The position numbers were made by a program, and so were the translations under genes. Below, in pieces: positions 28,866 through 37,267 of a DNA stretch of 64,000 nt. The stretch is from JACVRW01 sp963716215 (lineage in GTDB: Bacteria; Actinomycetota; Thermoleophilia; Solirubrobacterales; Thermoleophilaceae), in assembly GCA_963716215.1 (NCBI GenBank), contig OY970298.1:2170001-2234000 (forward strand), in the 5' to 3' direction. A model generated the notes under the pieces. That model was not told the DNA's origin, did no database searches, and worked only from the letters and a program-made list of their open reading frames with translations. How positions within the stretch are numbered: the stretch's first letter is position 1; each line of letters opens with the position of its first letter.

Positions 28866-29768
28866 CTACAGCGTGAAGCCGCCTGTGAACGGCTCTCCGG
28901 TGCCGTCGTGCATCAACTCGTGCAGGCGATCGATCTCGTCGGGCGCCATCGTGTAGCCGTGCTCCGGCTCGGGGTAGCGCCGGGTGCGCACGTCTTCGAC
29001 GTAGGCGGTCACGCCCTTGACCATCGCCTCCCGCACCTCGCCATAGCGCTTGACGAAGCGCGCGGCGTGCCCGTCGTAGATCCCCAGCAGGTCGTGGAAG
29101 ACGAGCACCTGCCCGTCGGTTGCCGCGCCCGCGCCGATGCCGATCACGGGGATCTGCATGCGCGGCATGATCACCTCGGTGAGGGCCGACGGGATCGCCT
29201 CGAACACGATCGAGAAGCAGCCCGCCTCCTGCAGCCCCAGCGCGTCGTGCATCACGTTCAGCGCCCGCTCCGCCGTGCGGCCTTGCGAGCGGTAGCCCCC
29301 GAGCGCCGTGGCCGACTGCGGGGTCAGCCCAACGTGCCCCATCACCGGGATGCCCGCCGCCACGATCGCCCTGGCGCGGTCGACCGAGGTGCCCCCGCGC
29401 TCCAGCTTGACCGCGTCACACCCGGCCTCCTTGACGAAGCGCTGGGCGCTGGCGACCGCCTGCTCGTTGGACACCTCGTACGAGCCGAACGGCATGTCGC
29501 CCACGAGCAGCGGAGTGGAGAGGCCGCGGCGCACAGCGGACGCGAGCATGAGCAGCTCGTCGAGCGTGACCGGCACCGTGGACGAGTAGCCGAGCACGGT
29601 CATCGCCCCGGAGTCGCCGACGAGCACCACGTCCACGCCGGCCTCCTCGGCCACCTGGGCGCTGGGGAAGTCGTACGCGGTGACCATGGCGATCGGCTCT
29701 CCGAGCGCCTTCTTCTCGGCGAGCTTGCTGAGGGTGATGGCCGGCCGCTGGGTGGGGCGGGTGCTCAT
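28866..29768 (-). CDS. panB: 3-Methyl-2-oxobutanoate hydroxymethyltransferase
   Basis: 300 residues from ATG 29768. The TIM-barrel family motifs are clear: IAMVTAYDFPSAQVAEEAG, VLVGDSGAMTVLGYSSTVPV, DAVKLERGG, VMGHVGLTPQSATALGGY and PVIGIGAGAATDGQVLVFHD. Transfers a hydroxymethyl from methylene-THF to ketoisovalerate, the first step of pantothenate synthesis. ATG overlaps the panC stop (ATGA). The reading frame stays open upstream right through panC into the DUF2520 gene (see findings), but the ATG at 29768 gives the family's normal length. Confidence 0.95.
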   Translation of the reverse strand: MSTRPTQRPAITLSKLAEKKALGEPIAMVTAYDFPSAQVAEEAGVDVVLVGDSGAMTVLGYSSTVPVTLDELLMLASAVRRGLSTPLLVGDMPFGSYEVSNEQAVASAQRFVKEAGCDAVKLERGGTSVDRARAIVAAGIPVMGHVGLTPQSATALGGYRSQGRTAERALNVMHDALGLQEAGCFSIVFEAIPSALTEVIMPRMQIPVIGIGAGAATDGQVLVFHDLLGIYDGHAARFVKRYGEVREAMVKGVTAYVEDVRTRRYPEPEHGYTMAPDEIDRLHELMHDGTGEPFTGGFTL

Positions 29769-30622
29769 GTCGTGCCTCCGAGGATGGTGTTGTCGATAAG
29801 CCGCGCGCGGCCCACCTGGGCCGCCACGGCGAGCAATGTCGAGCCGTTGACGCGTTCGACCTCCGACAGGTCGACGGCGGAGCGCAGTTCGAGGTACTCG
29901 GGGTCGACTCCGTGCGCTTCCAGCTGCGCGCGGGCCGCCGCCAGCACGGCCGCGGCGTCGCGCTGGCCGGCGGCCACCTCGGCCTCGGCGGCGCGCAGGG
30001 CGCGGCTCAGGCCGAGCGCGCGGTCGCGCTCGGCCGGGGACAGGTACGCGTTGCGCGAGGAGAGCGCCAGGCCGTCCGCGTCGCGCACGGTGGGACAGAC
30101 CTCGATTCGGACCGGCATGTCCAGGTCGCGCACCAGCTTCCGGATCACCAGCGCCTGCTGGGCGTCCTTCTGCCCGAAGTAGGCCACGTCCGGCTGTGCC
30201 ATGTTCAGCAGCTTGGCCACCACCGTCGTGACGCCGGCGAAGTGCTCGGGGCCCCGGTGCTCGGGGGCGCCGTCGAGCACGCCGGTGAGGCCGGTCACCG
30301 TGACCGTGGTGCCGAAGCCGGGCGGGTACACCCCGTCCACCGGCGGGGCGAACAGCACGTCCACTCGCTCGGCACGCGCCAGCTCGGCGTCGCGCGCCTC
30401 GTCGCGCGGGTAGGCGTCCAGGTCCTCGCCGCGGCCGAACTGGCTCGGGTTGACGAACAGGGACATCACCACCACGTCGCACTGCTCGCGCGCGCGGCGC
30501 AGCAGCGCCAGGTGGCCCTCGTGCAGGGAGCCCATCGTGGGGACCAGGCCGATGCTGCGCCCCGCCCGCCGCTCCGGGGCGAGCGCCTCGCGCAGCTCGG
30601 GGACCGTGCGCAACGTCCTCAT
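29765..30622 (-). CDS. panC: Pantothenate synthetase
   Basis: 285 residues. Nucleotidyltransferase motifs VPTMGSLHEGHLALLRRA (HxGH type), SLFVNPSQFG, AYFGQKDAQQ and TVRDADGLALSSRNAYLS. Condenses pantoate with beta-alanine using ATP. Start ATG 30622 and stop overlapping panB (ATGA). panD and panE are not seen nearby; the upstream DUF2520 protein has a ketopantoate-reductase-like fold and may be the missing reductase, which is inference. Confidence 0.95.
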   Translation of the reverse strand: MRTLRTVPELREALAPERRAGRSIGLVPTMGSLHEGHLALLRRAREQCDVVVMSLFVNPSQFGRGEDLDAYPRDEARDAELARAERVDVLFAPPVDGVYPPGFGTTVTVTGLTGVLDGAPEHRGPEHFAGVTTVVAKLLNMAQPDVAYFGQKDAQQALVIRKLVRDLDMPVRIEVCPTVRDADGLALSSRNAYLSPAERDRALGLSRALRAAEAEVAAGQRDAAAVLAAARAQLEAHGVDPEYLELRSAVDLSEVERVNGSTLLAVAAQVGRARLIDNTILGGTT

Positions 30623-31382
30623 GCCCGTGCCCCCGTGCGGCCAGCGCGCGGGTGTGGTGCACCAGCTCGTCGAAGAGGTCCAGCAGCTCGGGCGCGAGGT
30701 CGGCCACGGCGCGGCGCTGGGAGTCGACGGTGGCGTCGTCGCCGCGCGCGACGGGGCCGGTGAGCGCCGCCTCGGGACCCAGCTCGGCGACGTTGTCGAT
30801 CGTGCGTCGCAGCAGGGGCACCAGCAGCGCCCGGGCCTCCTCGGGCTCGAGGCCGGCGCCCGCGGCGATGCGCTCGGCGGCGGCCTGCAGGGTGACCAGG
30901 AAGTTGGAGGCCACCGACGCAGCCGCGTGGTAGGCGGCGCGGCCTGCGTCGTCGATCTCGAAGGGCGTCATGCCGAGCGTGCGCGCGAGATCGGCGGCGA
31001 AGGCGAGCGCCGCCGGCGTGGAGCCCGCGACGGCACAGCCCGCGCCCGCGAACGCGGCCAGGCCGCTCGAGCCGGGTGCGAAGGTCTGGAGGGGATGCAT
31101 CCCGAACGCCGTCGAGGGCGCCAGCGTGCGCAGCGGCGTCGCGCCGCTCGTGTGACCGACCAGCGGCGCGGCCCCGGCCACCGCGGCGACCGCCGCCGGG
31201 ATCTCGCCATCCGGCACGCACAGCACGATCGCATCGCAGCCGGCCGGGATCTCGCCGCGCCCGACCGGGCCCTCGACCGCCACGCCCGCCTCCCGCAGCG
31301 CGCCGGCGAGCGCGCCGCCGAGGCGGCCGGCGCCGACGACGCCGACGCGTGCGTCACTGAGGCTGTTGCTGGTCGAGTGCAT
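30619..31382 (-). CDS. Rossmann-fold DUF2520 protein (ketopantoate-reductase-like), 3' end apparently frameshifted
   Basis: About 254 residues from ATG 31382. N-terminal VGVVGAGRLGGALAGALREAG (NAD(P) motif GxGxxG), then LCVPDGEIPAAV and the DUF2520 helical part YHAAASVASNFLVTL, LLRRTIDNV. No stop codon occurs in this frame before panC; it runs on into panB. Adding one base in the five-C run at 30630-30634 would give an end with TGA overlapping the panC ATG (ATGA), as elsewhere in the genome. So either a sequencing error, a mutation or a real fusion. It heads the panC-panB operon. Confidence 0.8.
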
Positions 31383-31429
31383 CCTGCTGCCGGTCCACTC
31401 CTGTTTCGGGTAGCGGCCGGACAACCTCA

Positions 31430-31435
31430 AGGATA
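31430..31435 (-). promoter_or_regulatory. Candidate -10 box TATCCT for DUF2520-panC-panB
   Basis: TATCCT on the minus strand, 47 bases before the ATG at 31382. Just upstream, the inverted repeat TCCGCG-TAAAT-CGCGGA (31446-31462) could be an operator. No strong -35. Confidence 0.35.
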
Positions 31436-31504
31436 CCCGGCGAAGTCCGCGTAAATCGCGGAGTCAGCGGATGCCCGGGTGCTGCTGTCGTCGGCGCGGG
31501 CCCC

Positions 31505-31510
31505 TAGGCT
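31505..31510 (+). promoter_or_regulatory. -10 box TAGGCT of udg (leaderless)
   Basis: TAGGCT ends seven bases before the ATG at 31518, which is thereby favoured over the upstream in-frame start at 31479. Confidence 0.5.
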
Positions 31511-31517
31511 TGCGGTC

Positions 31518-32195
31518 ATGCAGCCACGCAGCGCACAGGAGCGTCGCGAGGCCCTCGTGGAGCTCTACCGCGAGGCGGCCAGTTGTACGCGGTGCCCGCT
31601 GCACGAGGGCCGCACCAAGGTCGTCTTCGGCGCCGGGAACGCCGACGCCGATCTCATGTTCGTCGGCGAGGCCCCCGGTCAGCAGGAGGACCTCCAGGGG
31701 CTGCCGTTCGTCGGCCGTGCCGGCAAGCTGCTCGACCAGCTGCTTGGCGAGGTCGGGCTGGAGCGCACGGACGTATTCATCACCAACGTCCTGAAGAGCC
31801 GCCCGCCGGGTAACCGCGACCCTGCGCTCGAGGAGATCGACGCCTGCAAGCCGTACCTGCACAAGCAGGTCGAGCTGATCGAGCCGCGCGTGATCTGCAC
31901 CCTGGGCAACTTCGCGACGAAGCTGCTCACCCGCTCGCAGCGCGGCATCACGGGAGTCCACGGCCGACCGCAGGTGCACGAGCTGGGTGGGCGGGCGGTA
32001 CGCGTGTTCCCGATCTATCACCCCGCGGCGGCGCTGCGCAGCACAAAGACGCTCGAGGAGCTCCGCGAGGACTTCCAGCGCCTGCCCGAGCTGCTGGAGG
32101 AGCCGCCGCCGGTCCCGATCGGCGCCGTCGCCCCGATGGCGGCTGTGGCCGCCGAGCCCGCGCCCGAGCCGCCCCAGATCAACCTGTTCGACTGA
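31518..32195 (+). CDS. Family 4 uracil-DNA glycosylase with Fe-S cluster
   Basis: 225 residues. Motif A GEAPGQQEDLQGLPFVGRAG, motif B HPAAAL in FPIYHPAAAL, and four cluster cysteines: CTRC near the N-terminus, then ACKP and VICTLG. Family 4 enzymes remove uracil from DNA to start base-excision repair. A proline/alanine tail (about 195-225) ends in QINLFD. First gene of an operon with the t6A genes; the stop overlaps tsaE (CTGA). Confidence 0.93.
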   Translation: MQPRSAQERREALVELYREAASCTRCPLHEGRTKVVFGAGNADADLMFVGEAPGQQEDLQGLPFVGRAGKLLDQLLGEVGLERTDVFITNVLKSRPPGNRDPALEEIDACKPYLHKQVELIEPRVICTLGNFATKLLTRSQRGITGVHGRPQVHELGGRAVRVFPIYHPAAALRSTKTLEELREDFQRLPELLEEPPPVPIGAVAPMAAVAAEPAPEPPQINLFD

Positions 32196-32602
32196 CGTCC
32201 CTGGAATCCGCATCGCCGCAGGAGACCGAGGCCGCGGGCGCCGACCTCGCGGCGGGCCTGACGGCCGGCGACGTGGTGCTGGTCAGCGGCGAGCTGGGGA
32301 GCGGCAAGACGACGTTCGTGCGGGGAGCGTGCCGGGCGCTCGGGGTCGAGGGCCCCGTGACCAGCCCGACGTTCACGGTCGGCCACGTGCTCGGCGGGTC
32401 GCCCGAGGTCGCCCACCTCGACCTCTACCGGCTCGAGTCGCTCGCGGGTGAGGACCCGGCGCTGCTCGACGACTACCTGACCCCGGAGCGGGTGGCCTTC
32501 GTCGAGTGGCCGGAGGCGGGCGAGCCCGCCATCGAGCGCGTGGCGGCGCGCGTGTTGCTCGAGCATCTCGGCGGCGACCGGCGGCGGATCACGATCGCGT
32601 GA
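32192..32602 (+). CDS. tsaE: tRNA t6A biosynthesis ATPase TsaE, apparent CTG start
   Basis: 136 residues if started at CTG 32192, which overlaps the udg stop as CTGA. Reading from there gives the normal TsaE N-terminus (ESASPQETEAAGADLAAGL), then P-loop SGELGSGKTTFVRG, SPTFTVGHVL, HLDLYRLES and VEWPEAG. There is no ATG, GTG or TTG early enough; the first is GTG 32273 inside the strand before the P-loop, which would cut 27 conserved residues. TsaE drives the TsaB-TsaD cycle for N6-threonylcarbamoyladenosine at A37 of ANN-decoding tRNAs. Stop overlaps tsaB (GTGA). Confidence 0.88.
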   Translation: MTSLESASPQETEAAGADLAAGLTAGDVVLVSGELGSGKTTFVRGACRALGVEGPVTSPTFTVGHVLGGSPEVAHLDLYRLESLAGEDPALLDDYLTPERVAFVEWPEAGEPAIERVAARVLLEHLGGDRRRITIA

Positions 32603-33270
32603 CGCTGCTGGGCATCGACACGTCCACCTCGGCGAGCGCCGCGTGCGTGCTGCGCGATGACGGCGAGCGCTTCGAGGTGGTGCCCGAGACCGCCCGGCTG
32701 GCCGCCGGCCCCGCGCACGCGCGGGAGCTTATGCCGGCGATAGCGGAGGTCATGGAGCGCGCCGGGGTGGGCTTCGGCGACCTGGAGGCGATTGCGGTGG
32801 GGGTGGGGCCCGGCATGTTCACCGGTCTGCGCATCGGGATCGTGACGGCTCGCGCGCTGGGCAGCGCGAGTGGGCTGCCGCTGCGTCGTGTGTCCTCGCT
32901 GGCCGCGCTGGCGGCCGGGATCGAGACGGACGGTCCTCGGCTGCCGCTCATCGATGCTCGCCGGGGCGAGCTGTTCGCGGCCCTTCACGGCGCCGGTGGG
33001 GAGGTGGTGTGGCCGCCGTTCGTCGCCGCTCCCGAGCTGGTGGTGGAGCGTGTGAGGGAGGCCGGTTTCACCGTGCGGGCGGCCGGGGACGGGTCGATAC
33101 GATTTCGCAGGGTGCTTCAGGCGGCCGGGATAGGCGTCGACGTCGACGAATCGCGCTCCCACGTGGTACGCGCCGGGAACGTCTGCCTGCTGGGGCGGGC
33201 GGCGCCGGACGAGCCGCCGGAGGCCGTACTGCCGGAGTACCTGAGAGAACCCGACGCCAAGATCCCTTGA
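32599..33270 (+). CDS. tsaB: tRNA t6A biosynthesis protein TsaB
   Basis: 223 residues from GTG overlapping the tsaE stop. ASKHA-fold start LLGIDTSTSASAACVL, then ARELMPAIAEVM and VGVGPGMFTGLRIGIVTARALG, the hallmarks of TsaB. It forms the scaffold with TsaD; the catalytic metal site is in TsaD. The stop overlaps rimI (TTGA). Confidence 0.93.
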   Translation: MTLLGIDTSTSASAACVLRDDGERFEVVPETARLAAGPAHARELMPAIAEVMERAGVGFGDLEAIAVGVGPGMFTGLRIGIVTARALGSASGLPLRRVSSLAALAAGIETDGPRLPLIDARRGELFAALHGAGGEVVWPPFVAAPELVVERVREAGFTVRAAGDGSIRFRRVLQAAGIGVDVDESRSHVVRAGNVCLLGRAAPDEPPEAVLPEYLREPDAKIP

Positions 33271-33728
33271 ACCAAGAGCCACAGATCCGACAGTTGAACT
33301 ACGCGGACCTGCCCCAGGTGATCGCGATCGAGCGCCGCGCGTTTCCGACGCCGTGGTCACTGGCGATGTTCGTACTGGAGCTCTCCAAGCCGTCCGGTAT
33401 CTGCCTGGCCGCGACGATCGAAGAGCGCATCGTCGGCTACCTGGTCTGCTCGCGCTACGACACGGTCTGGCACGTGATGAACGTGGCGGTGGACAACCAG
33501 CTGCTGCGCCAGGGGATCGCCACCACGATGATGGAGCGGCTGTTCGAGCTCGCCGACCGCCCGAACGAGCAGTACACGCTCGAGGTGCGCACCTCCAACG
33601 ACCCGGCGATCCGCCTCTACGAGAGCTTCGGGTTCCGGGCCGCCGGCCGCCGGCGGGCGTACTACCACGACAACCGTGAGGACGCCCTGATCATGTGGCG
33701 CACGGTGCCGGAACGCCAGACCGCTTGA
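33267..33728 (+). CDS. rimI: Ribosomal protein S18-alanine N-acetyltransferase RimI
   Basis: 153 residues from TTG overlapping the tsaB stop. GNAT fold with QVIAIERRAFPTPWSLAMF at the N-terminus, the CoA-binding stretch LLRQGIATTMMERLFE, EVRTSNDPAIRLYESFGF and YYHDNREDALIM. Acetylates the N-terminus of S18 in the classical case; the tsaB-rimI-tsaD gene order is widespread. The stop overlaps tsaD (TTGA). Confidence 0.93.
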   Translation: MNQEPQIRQLNYADLPQVIAIERRAFPTPWSLAMFVLELSKPSGICLAATIEERIVGYLVCSRYDTVWHVMNVAVDNQLLRQGIATTMMERLFELADRPNEQYTLEVRTSNDPAIRLYESFGFRAAGRRRAYYHDNREDALIMWRTVPERQTA

Positions 33729-34687
33729 TTCTTGCCCTCGAGACCAGCTGCGACGACACCTGCGCCGCTCTGGTCACTCGCGGCGGAGAGATCCGCTCGA
33801 ACGTGATCGCCTCGCAGGGCCTCCTGCATGCTCGCTACGGAGGCGTGGTGCCGGAGATCGCGTCGCGCCGCCACCTGGAGCTGGCCGACGCGGTCGTCGC
33901 GGACGCGCTGGAGCGGGGCGGCGCGCGGCTCGAGGACGTGGAGACCGTGGCGGTGACGCACGGCCCCGGGCTGATCGGGGCGCTGCTGGTGGGGCTCTCG
34001 TCGGCCAAGGCGCTGGCCGCGACGAGGCGGCTGCCGGTGACGCCGGTCGACCATCTGCACGGGCACGTGGTGTCGAGCACGCTGGGTCCGCGGCCGATCG
34101 AGTCGCCCTACCTCTGCCTCGTGGCGAGCGGGGGACACACGTTCCTCGCGCGCGTGGACGATCCGGCGTCCTACACGGTGCTCGGCCAGACGCTCGACGA
34201 CGCCGCCGGCGAGGCGTTCGACAAGGGCGCCCGGCTGCTCGGCCTCGGCTACCCGGGCGGGCCGGAGCTCGACCGCCTGGCCGCGGGTGGCGATCCGGAG
34301 GCGTTCGCGTTTCCGCGCAGCGCGCCCGGCGAGCTCGACTTCAGCTTCTCGGGGCTCAAGACGGCGCTGCTCTACCGCCTGCGCGACGAGCCGGACGCCG
34401 ACCGGGCCGACCTGGCGGCGTCGTACCAGCGGGCGATCGTCGAGGCACTGGTCGCCCGCACTCGTGCGGCGCTGGAGCGTGAGGGGCTGGAGCGGCTGGC
34501 GATCGGGGGCGGCGTGGCCGCCAACTCCGAGCTGCGAGCGGCGGTCGAGGGGCTCGACGCGACCGTCTGGGTGCCCCCGATGGAGCTCTGCACCGACAAC
34601 GCGGCGATGATCGCCGGGGCGGCCCGCTTCCTGGAGCCGCTGGAGTATCCGGACTACCTGGCGCTGGACGCGGCGGCGAGGCTGTAG
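33725..34687 (+). CDS. tsaD: tRNA N6-adenosine threonylcarbamoyltransferase TsaD
   Basis: 320 residues from TTG 33725, which overlaps the rimI stop and gives the standard start ILALETSCDDTCAALV. Metal-binding histidines are in HARYGGVVPEIASRRHLE and the HLHGH motif; VASGGHTFLARV, TLDDAAGEAFDKGARLL and IGGGVAANSELR complete the family set. It transfers the threonylcarbamoyl group from TCAMP to A37. TsaC, which makes TCAMP, is not in the window. A strong palindrome follows as terminator. Confidence 0.95.
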   Translation: MILALETSCDDTCAALVTRGGEIRSNVIASQGLLHARYGGVVPEIASRRHLELADAVVADALERGGARLEDVETVAVTHGPGLIGALLVGLSSAKALAATRRLPVTPVDHLHGHVVSSTLGPRPIESPYLCLVASGGHTFLARVDDPASYTVLGQTLDDAAGEAFDKGARLLGLGYPGGPELDRLAAGGDPEAFAFPRSAPGELDFSFSGLKTALLYRLRDEPDADRADLAASYQRAIVEALVARTRAALEREGLERLAIGGGVAANSELRAAVEGLDATVWVPPMELCTDNAAMIAGAARFLEPLEYPDYLALDAAARL

Positions 34688-34699
34688 GCGACGCGTCTC

Positions 34700-34728
34700 A
34701 CGTTTGACAGCACATAGCTGTCAAACGT
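34700..34728. terminator. Perfect 12-base-stem palindrome between convergent tsaD and antiporter genes
   Basis: ACGTTTGACAGC and GCTGTCAAACGT flank the loop ACATA. It lies 12 bases after tsaD and 31 bases from the stop of the convergent antiporter gene, so a bidirectional terminator is the simplest reading. Confidence 0.7.
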
Positions 34729-34759
34729 CGATCTCGTCGAGGCCCGTGCCGTCATGGAG

Positions 34760-36334
34760 CTATTGCAGGCGCGACTCCTCGAGGTCCAGCTCCCGCTCCA
34801 CCCGCCGGCGCACTTCGTCGGAGATCTCGCCGCGGTTGCGCATCCCGATCAGCTCCTCGCGCTGGGCGTCGAAGAGCTCGTACATCAGCCGGATGTAGGC
34901 GCCGCTGCGCTCCTCGTAGTGGTCGCCGTCGCCCTCCTCGATCGCCCCGAAGCGCCGGCGCCGGTAGTCGTACAGGCCGCGCACCCGTTCGAGCGTGTCG
35001 TCTCGCACCCACTCCTCGCCGTCGAGCTCCTCGGTGCGCAGGATCGCGGCCTCGGCGAGCCGGATCCGCGCGGACACCTCCTCGCGCTCCTCGGAGCCGT
35101 CGTCGCTCACGCCGAGCAGCTTGATCAGCGGCCCGAGCGTGAGTCCCTGTCCGACCAGGGTGGCGAGGATCACGGCGAACGCCAGAAAGATCGTCAGGTC
35201 CCGCTCCGGGAACGGCGCCCCGCCCTCGATCGTCAGCGGCAGCGCCAGTGCGGCCGCCAGCGACACCGAGCCGCGCATCCCGGCCCAGCCGATCACCACC
35301 CGCTCGCGCCACCCGGCGCGCCGCTCGCGCTGCACCGCTCGCCGGTCGATCGCGCGCAGGAGGTAGACGACCGTGAACTGCCACAGCAGCCGCACCCCGA
35401 TCACCACTCCACTGATCAGCAGGCCCCAGCCGATCAGCTCGCCGGTCGTGTGGCCGGAGATGTTGTCGATCACGGTCGGCAGCTGCAGGCCCACCAGCAG
35501 GAACAGCAGGGCGTTAAGGATGAACGTGAGCACCTCCCAGATCGCCACCCCCTGGAGCCGCATCACCGGCGTGGTCAACTCGGGCGTGTGCCAGCCCATG
35601 TAGATGCCGACGGTCACGGCCGCGATCACTCCCGACACGCCCAGCTCCTCCGCGGGCAGGTAGGCCGCGTAGCCGGACAGCAGCGAGATCGTGATCTCCG
35701 TAGGCGGGTCGTCGATGCGGCGGCGCACCTCGCGGATCACGCGCCCGGCGATCAGCCCGATCAACAGCCCGCCCACGCCGCTCCAGACGAACTTCAGTCC
35801 CGCCTCCGCGAGCGAGAAGCTGCCGCTGACGACCGCCGCGACCGCGAACTTGTAAAGCACCAGCGCGGTCCAGTCGTTGGTCAGGTTCTCGCCCTCGATC
35901 ACCGTCAGCAGCCGCCGCGGCGCCCCGATCCGGCGCATGATCTCGGCGGGCGCCACGGCGTCCGTTGGCGACACGATCGCTCCCAGCACGAACGCCTCGG
36001 GCCAGCCGAGCCCGATCGCGTAGTGCGCGACCACGGCGACCGCCGCCATCGTGACCGCCACCACGCCGATCGAGAGCAGCGCGATCGGCCGCGCGTTGCG
36101 GCGCAGGTCTCGCAGCGAGGTGAAGAAGGCCGCTCCGTACAGCAGCGGTGGCAAGAAGATCAGCAGCACCAGGTCGGGGTCGAGCTCCGGGCTGGGCACC
36201 CCGGGCACGTAGCCGATCACGGCACCCCCGAGCACGAGCGTGATCGGGTACGGCACGTTGAGCGTCCGGGCCAGGACGGCCAGGCCGGCCGCCGCGGCCA
36301 GCAGGGCGAAGATGACCAACTCGACGTGCTCCAC
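34760..36334 (-). CDS. CPA1-family Na+/H+ antiporter
   Basis: 524 residues from GTG. About 12 membrane helices covering residues 1-400, with FLPPLLYGAAFFTSL, GAIVSPTDAVAPAEIM and the ion-site helix EGENLTNDWTALVLYKF (Asn-Asp). The last 120 residues are a charged cytoplasmic tail (EREEVSARIRLAEAAILRTE onward). Exchanges Na+ or K+ for H+ across the membrane for pH and salt homeostasis. Single gene, divergent from the glutaredoxin gene with only 19 bases between starts. Confidence 0.93.
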   Translation of the reverse strand: MEHVELVIFALLAAAAGLAVLARTLNVPYPITLVLGGAVIGYVPGVPSPELDPDLVLLIFLPPLLYGAAFFTSLRDLRRNARPIALLSIGVVAVTMAAVAVVAHYAIGLGWPEAFVLGAIVSPTDAVAPAEIMRRIGAPRRLLTVIEGENLTNDWTALVLYKFAVAAVVSGSFSLAEAGLKFVWSGVGGLLIGLIAGRVIREVRRRIDDPPTEITISLLSGYAAYLPAEELGVSGVIAAVTVGIYMGWHTPELTTPVMRLQGVAIWEVLTFILNALLFLLVGLQLPTVIDNISGHTTGELIGWGLLISGVVIGVRLLWQFTVVYLLRAIDRRAVQRERRAGWRERVVIGWAGMRGSVSLAAALALPLTIEGGAPFPERDLTIFLAFAVILATLVGQGLTLGPLIKLLGVSDDGSEEREEVSARIRLAEAAILRTEELDGEEWVRDDTLERVRGLYDYRRRRFGAIEEGDGDHYEERSGAYIRLMYELFDAQREELIGMRNRGEISDEVRRRVERELDLEESRLQ

Positions 36335-36340
36335 GGGTCC

Positions 36341-36346
36341 TAGAGT
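36341..36346 (+). promoter_or_regulatory. -10 box TAGAGT of the glutaredoxin-rex operon (leaderless)
   Basis: TAGAGT ends seven bases before the GTG at 36354, inside the 19-base divergent gap with the antiporter gene. Confidence 0.5.
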
Positions 36347-36353
36347 GGCATCC

Positions 36354-36599
36354 GTGCCGACCCTGACCCTCTACGGCAAGCCGGGCTGCCACCTGTGCGA
36401 CGACGCGCTCGCGGCTGTGCGGCGCGCCACCGCCACGCGCGAGGTGCTGCTCGAGCAGGTGGACATCACGCTCGACCCGGTCCTCCACGGCCGCTACGGC
36501 GAACGCATCCCGGTTCTGGAGCTGGACGGGGAGGAGCTGTTCGAGTACTTCGTCGACGAGGGCGTGCTGGAACGGCGGCTCGATAGAGTGAACTCGTGA
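36354..36599 (+). CDS. Glutaredoxin-like thioredoxin-fold protein (DUF836 type)
   Basis: 81 residues from GTG. Starts TLTLYGKPGCHLCDDA with a CHLC redox pair, and keeps the cis-proline region RIPVLELDGEELFEY. Small thiol-disulfide protein of the cytoplasm. The stop overlaps the rex start (GTGA). A glutaredoxin-like gene ahead of rex is a familiar actinobacterial arrangement (usually then hemA, which is absent here). Confidence 0.88.
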   Translation: MPTLTLYGKPGCHLCDDALAAVRRATATREVLLEQVDITLDPVLHGRYGERIPVLELDGEELFEYFVDEGVLERRLDRVNS

Positions 36600-37267
36600 C
36601 CTTTCGGGAGCCCGTGTCGGGTGGGGCCGGGGTGCAGGACGGCGCGGGCGAGCGGCTTTCGCTCGGCGTCGCGGCACGCCTGTCTCGCTACCTCCAGGTG
36701 CTCACTCAGGCGAAGAAGATGGGGCGCGAGACGATCTCGTCGCAGGAGCTGGCGGACTACACCCACGTCAACTCCACCCAGATCCGCCGCGACCTGTCCG
36801 GCTTCGGCAAGTTCGGCAAGCGCGGTGTGGGCTACAACGTCGACTCGCTCGTGTCGCAGATCCGCAAGATCCTGCGCACCACCGGCAAGCACAACATCGC
36901 GCTGTTCGGCGCCGGCAACCTGGGTCAGGCGATCGCCGGGTCGGACATCTTCGCCGACCACGGGTTCCGCGTGGTGGCGCTGTTCGACAAGGATCCGTCG
37001 AAGGTCGGGCAGCGGGTGAACGACACGCTCACCGTCCGCAAGTACGACGAGCTCGAGAAGGTGATCCGCGAGGAGGACGTCGTCGTGGGCGTGCTCGCGG
37101 TGCCCACCGCGGCCGCTCAGGAGGTTGCCGACGACCTCGTCGAGGCCGGCGTGAAGATCATCTTCAATTACTCCGAGGCCCTGCTCCAGGTGCCGCCCGA
37201 GGTGACGGTCCACACCTCGAGTCCCGCCGTCGACCTGCTCTACGCGCTCTACTTCTACCTCACCTGA
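36596..37267 (+). CDS. rex: Redox-sensing transcriptional repressor Rex
   Basis: 223 residues from GTG. Winged-helix DNA-binding part with the near-invariant ELADYTHVNSTQIRRDLSGF and GKFGKRGVGYNV, then a NAD(H)-binding Rossmann domain (IALFGAGNLGQAIAG) and the C-terminal swapped helix LLYALYFYLT. It senses the NADH/NAD+ ratio and represses respiratory and fermentative genes. I found no convincing Rex operator (TTGTGAA-N4-TTCACAA) in the window. Next gene starts on the last base of its stop. Confidence 0.95.
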   Translation: MTFREPVSGGAGVQDGAGERLSLGVAARLSRYLQVLTQAKKMGRETISSQELADYTHVNSTQIRRDLSGFGKFGKRGVGYNVDSLVSQIRKILRTTGKHNIALFGAGNLGQAIAGSDIFADHGFRVVALFDKDPSKVGQRVNDTLTVRKYDELEKVIREEDVVVGVLAVPTAAAQEVADDLVEAGVKIIFNYSEALLQVPPEVTVHTSSPAVDLLYALYFYLT

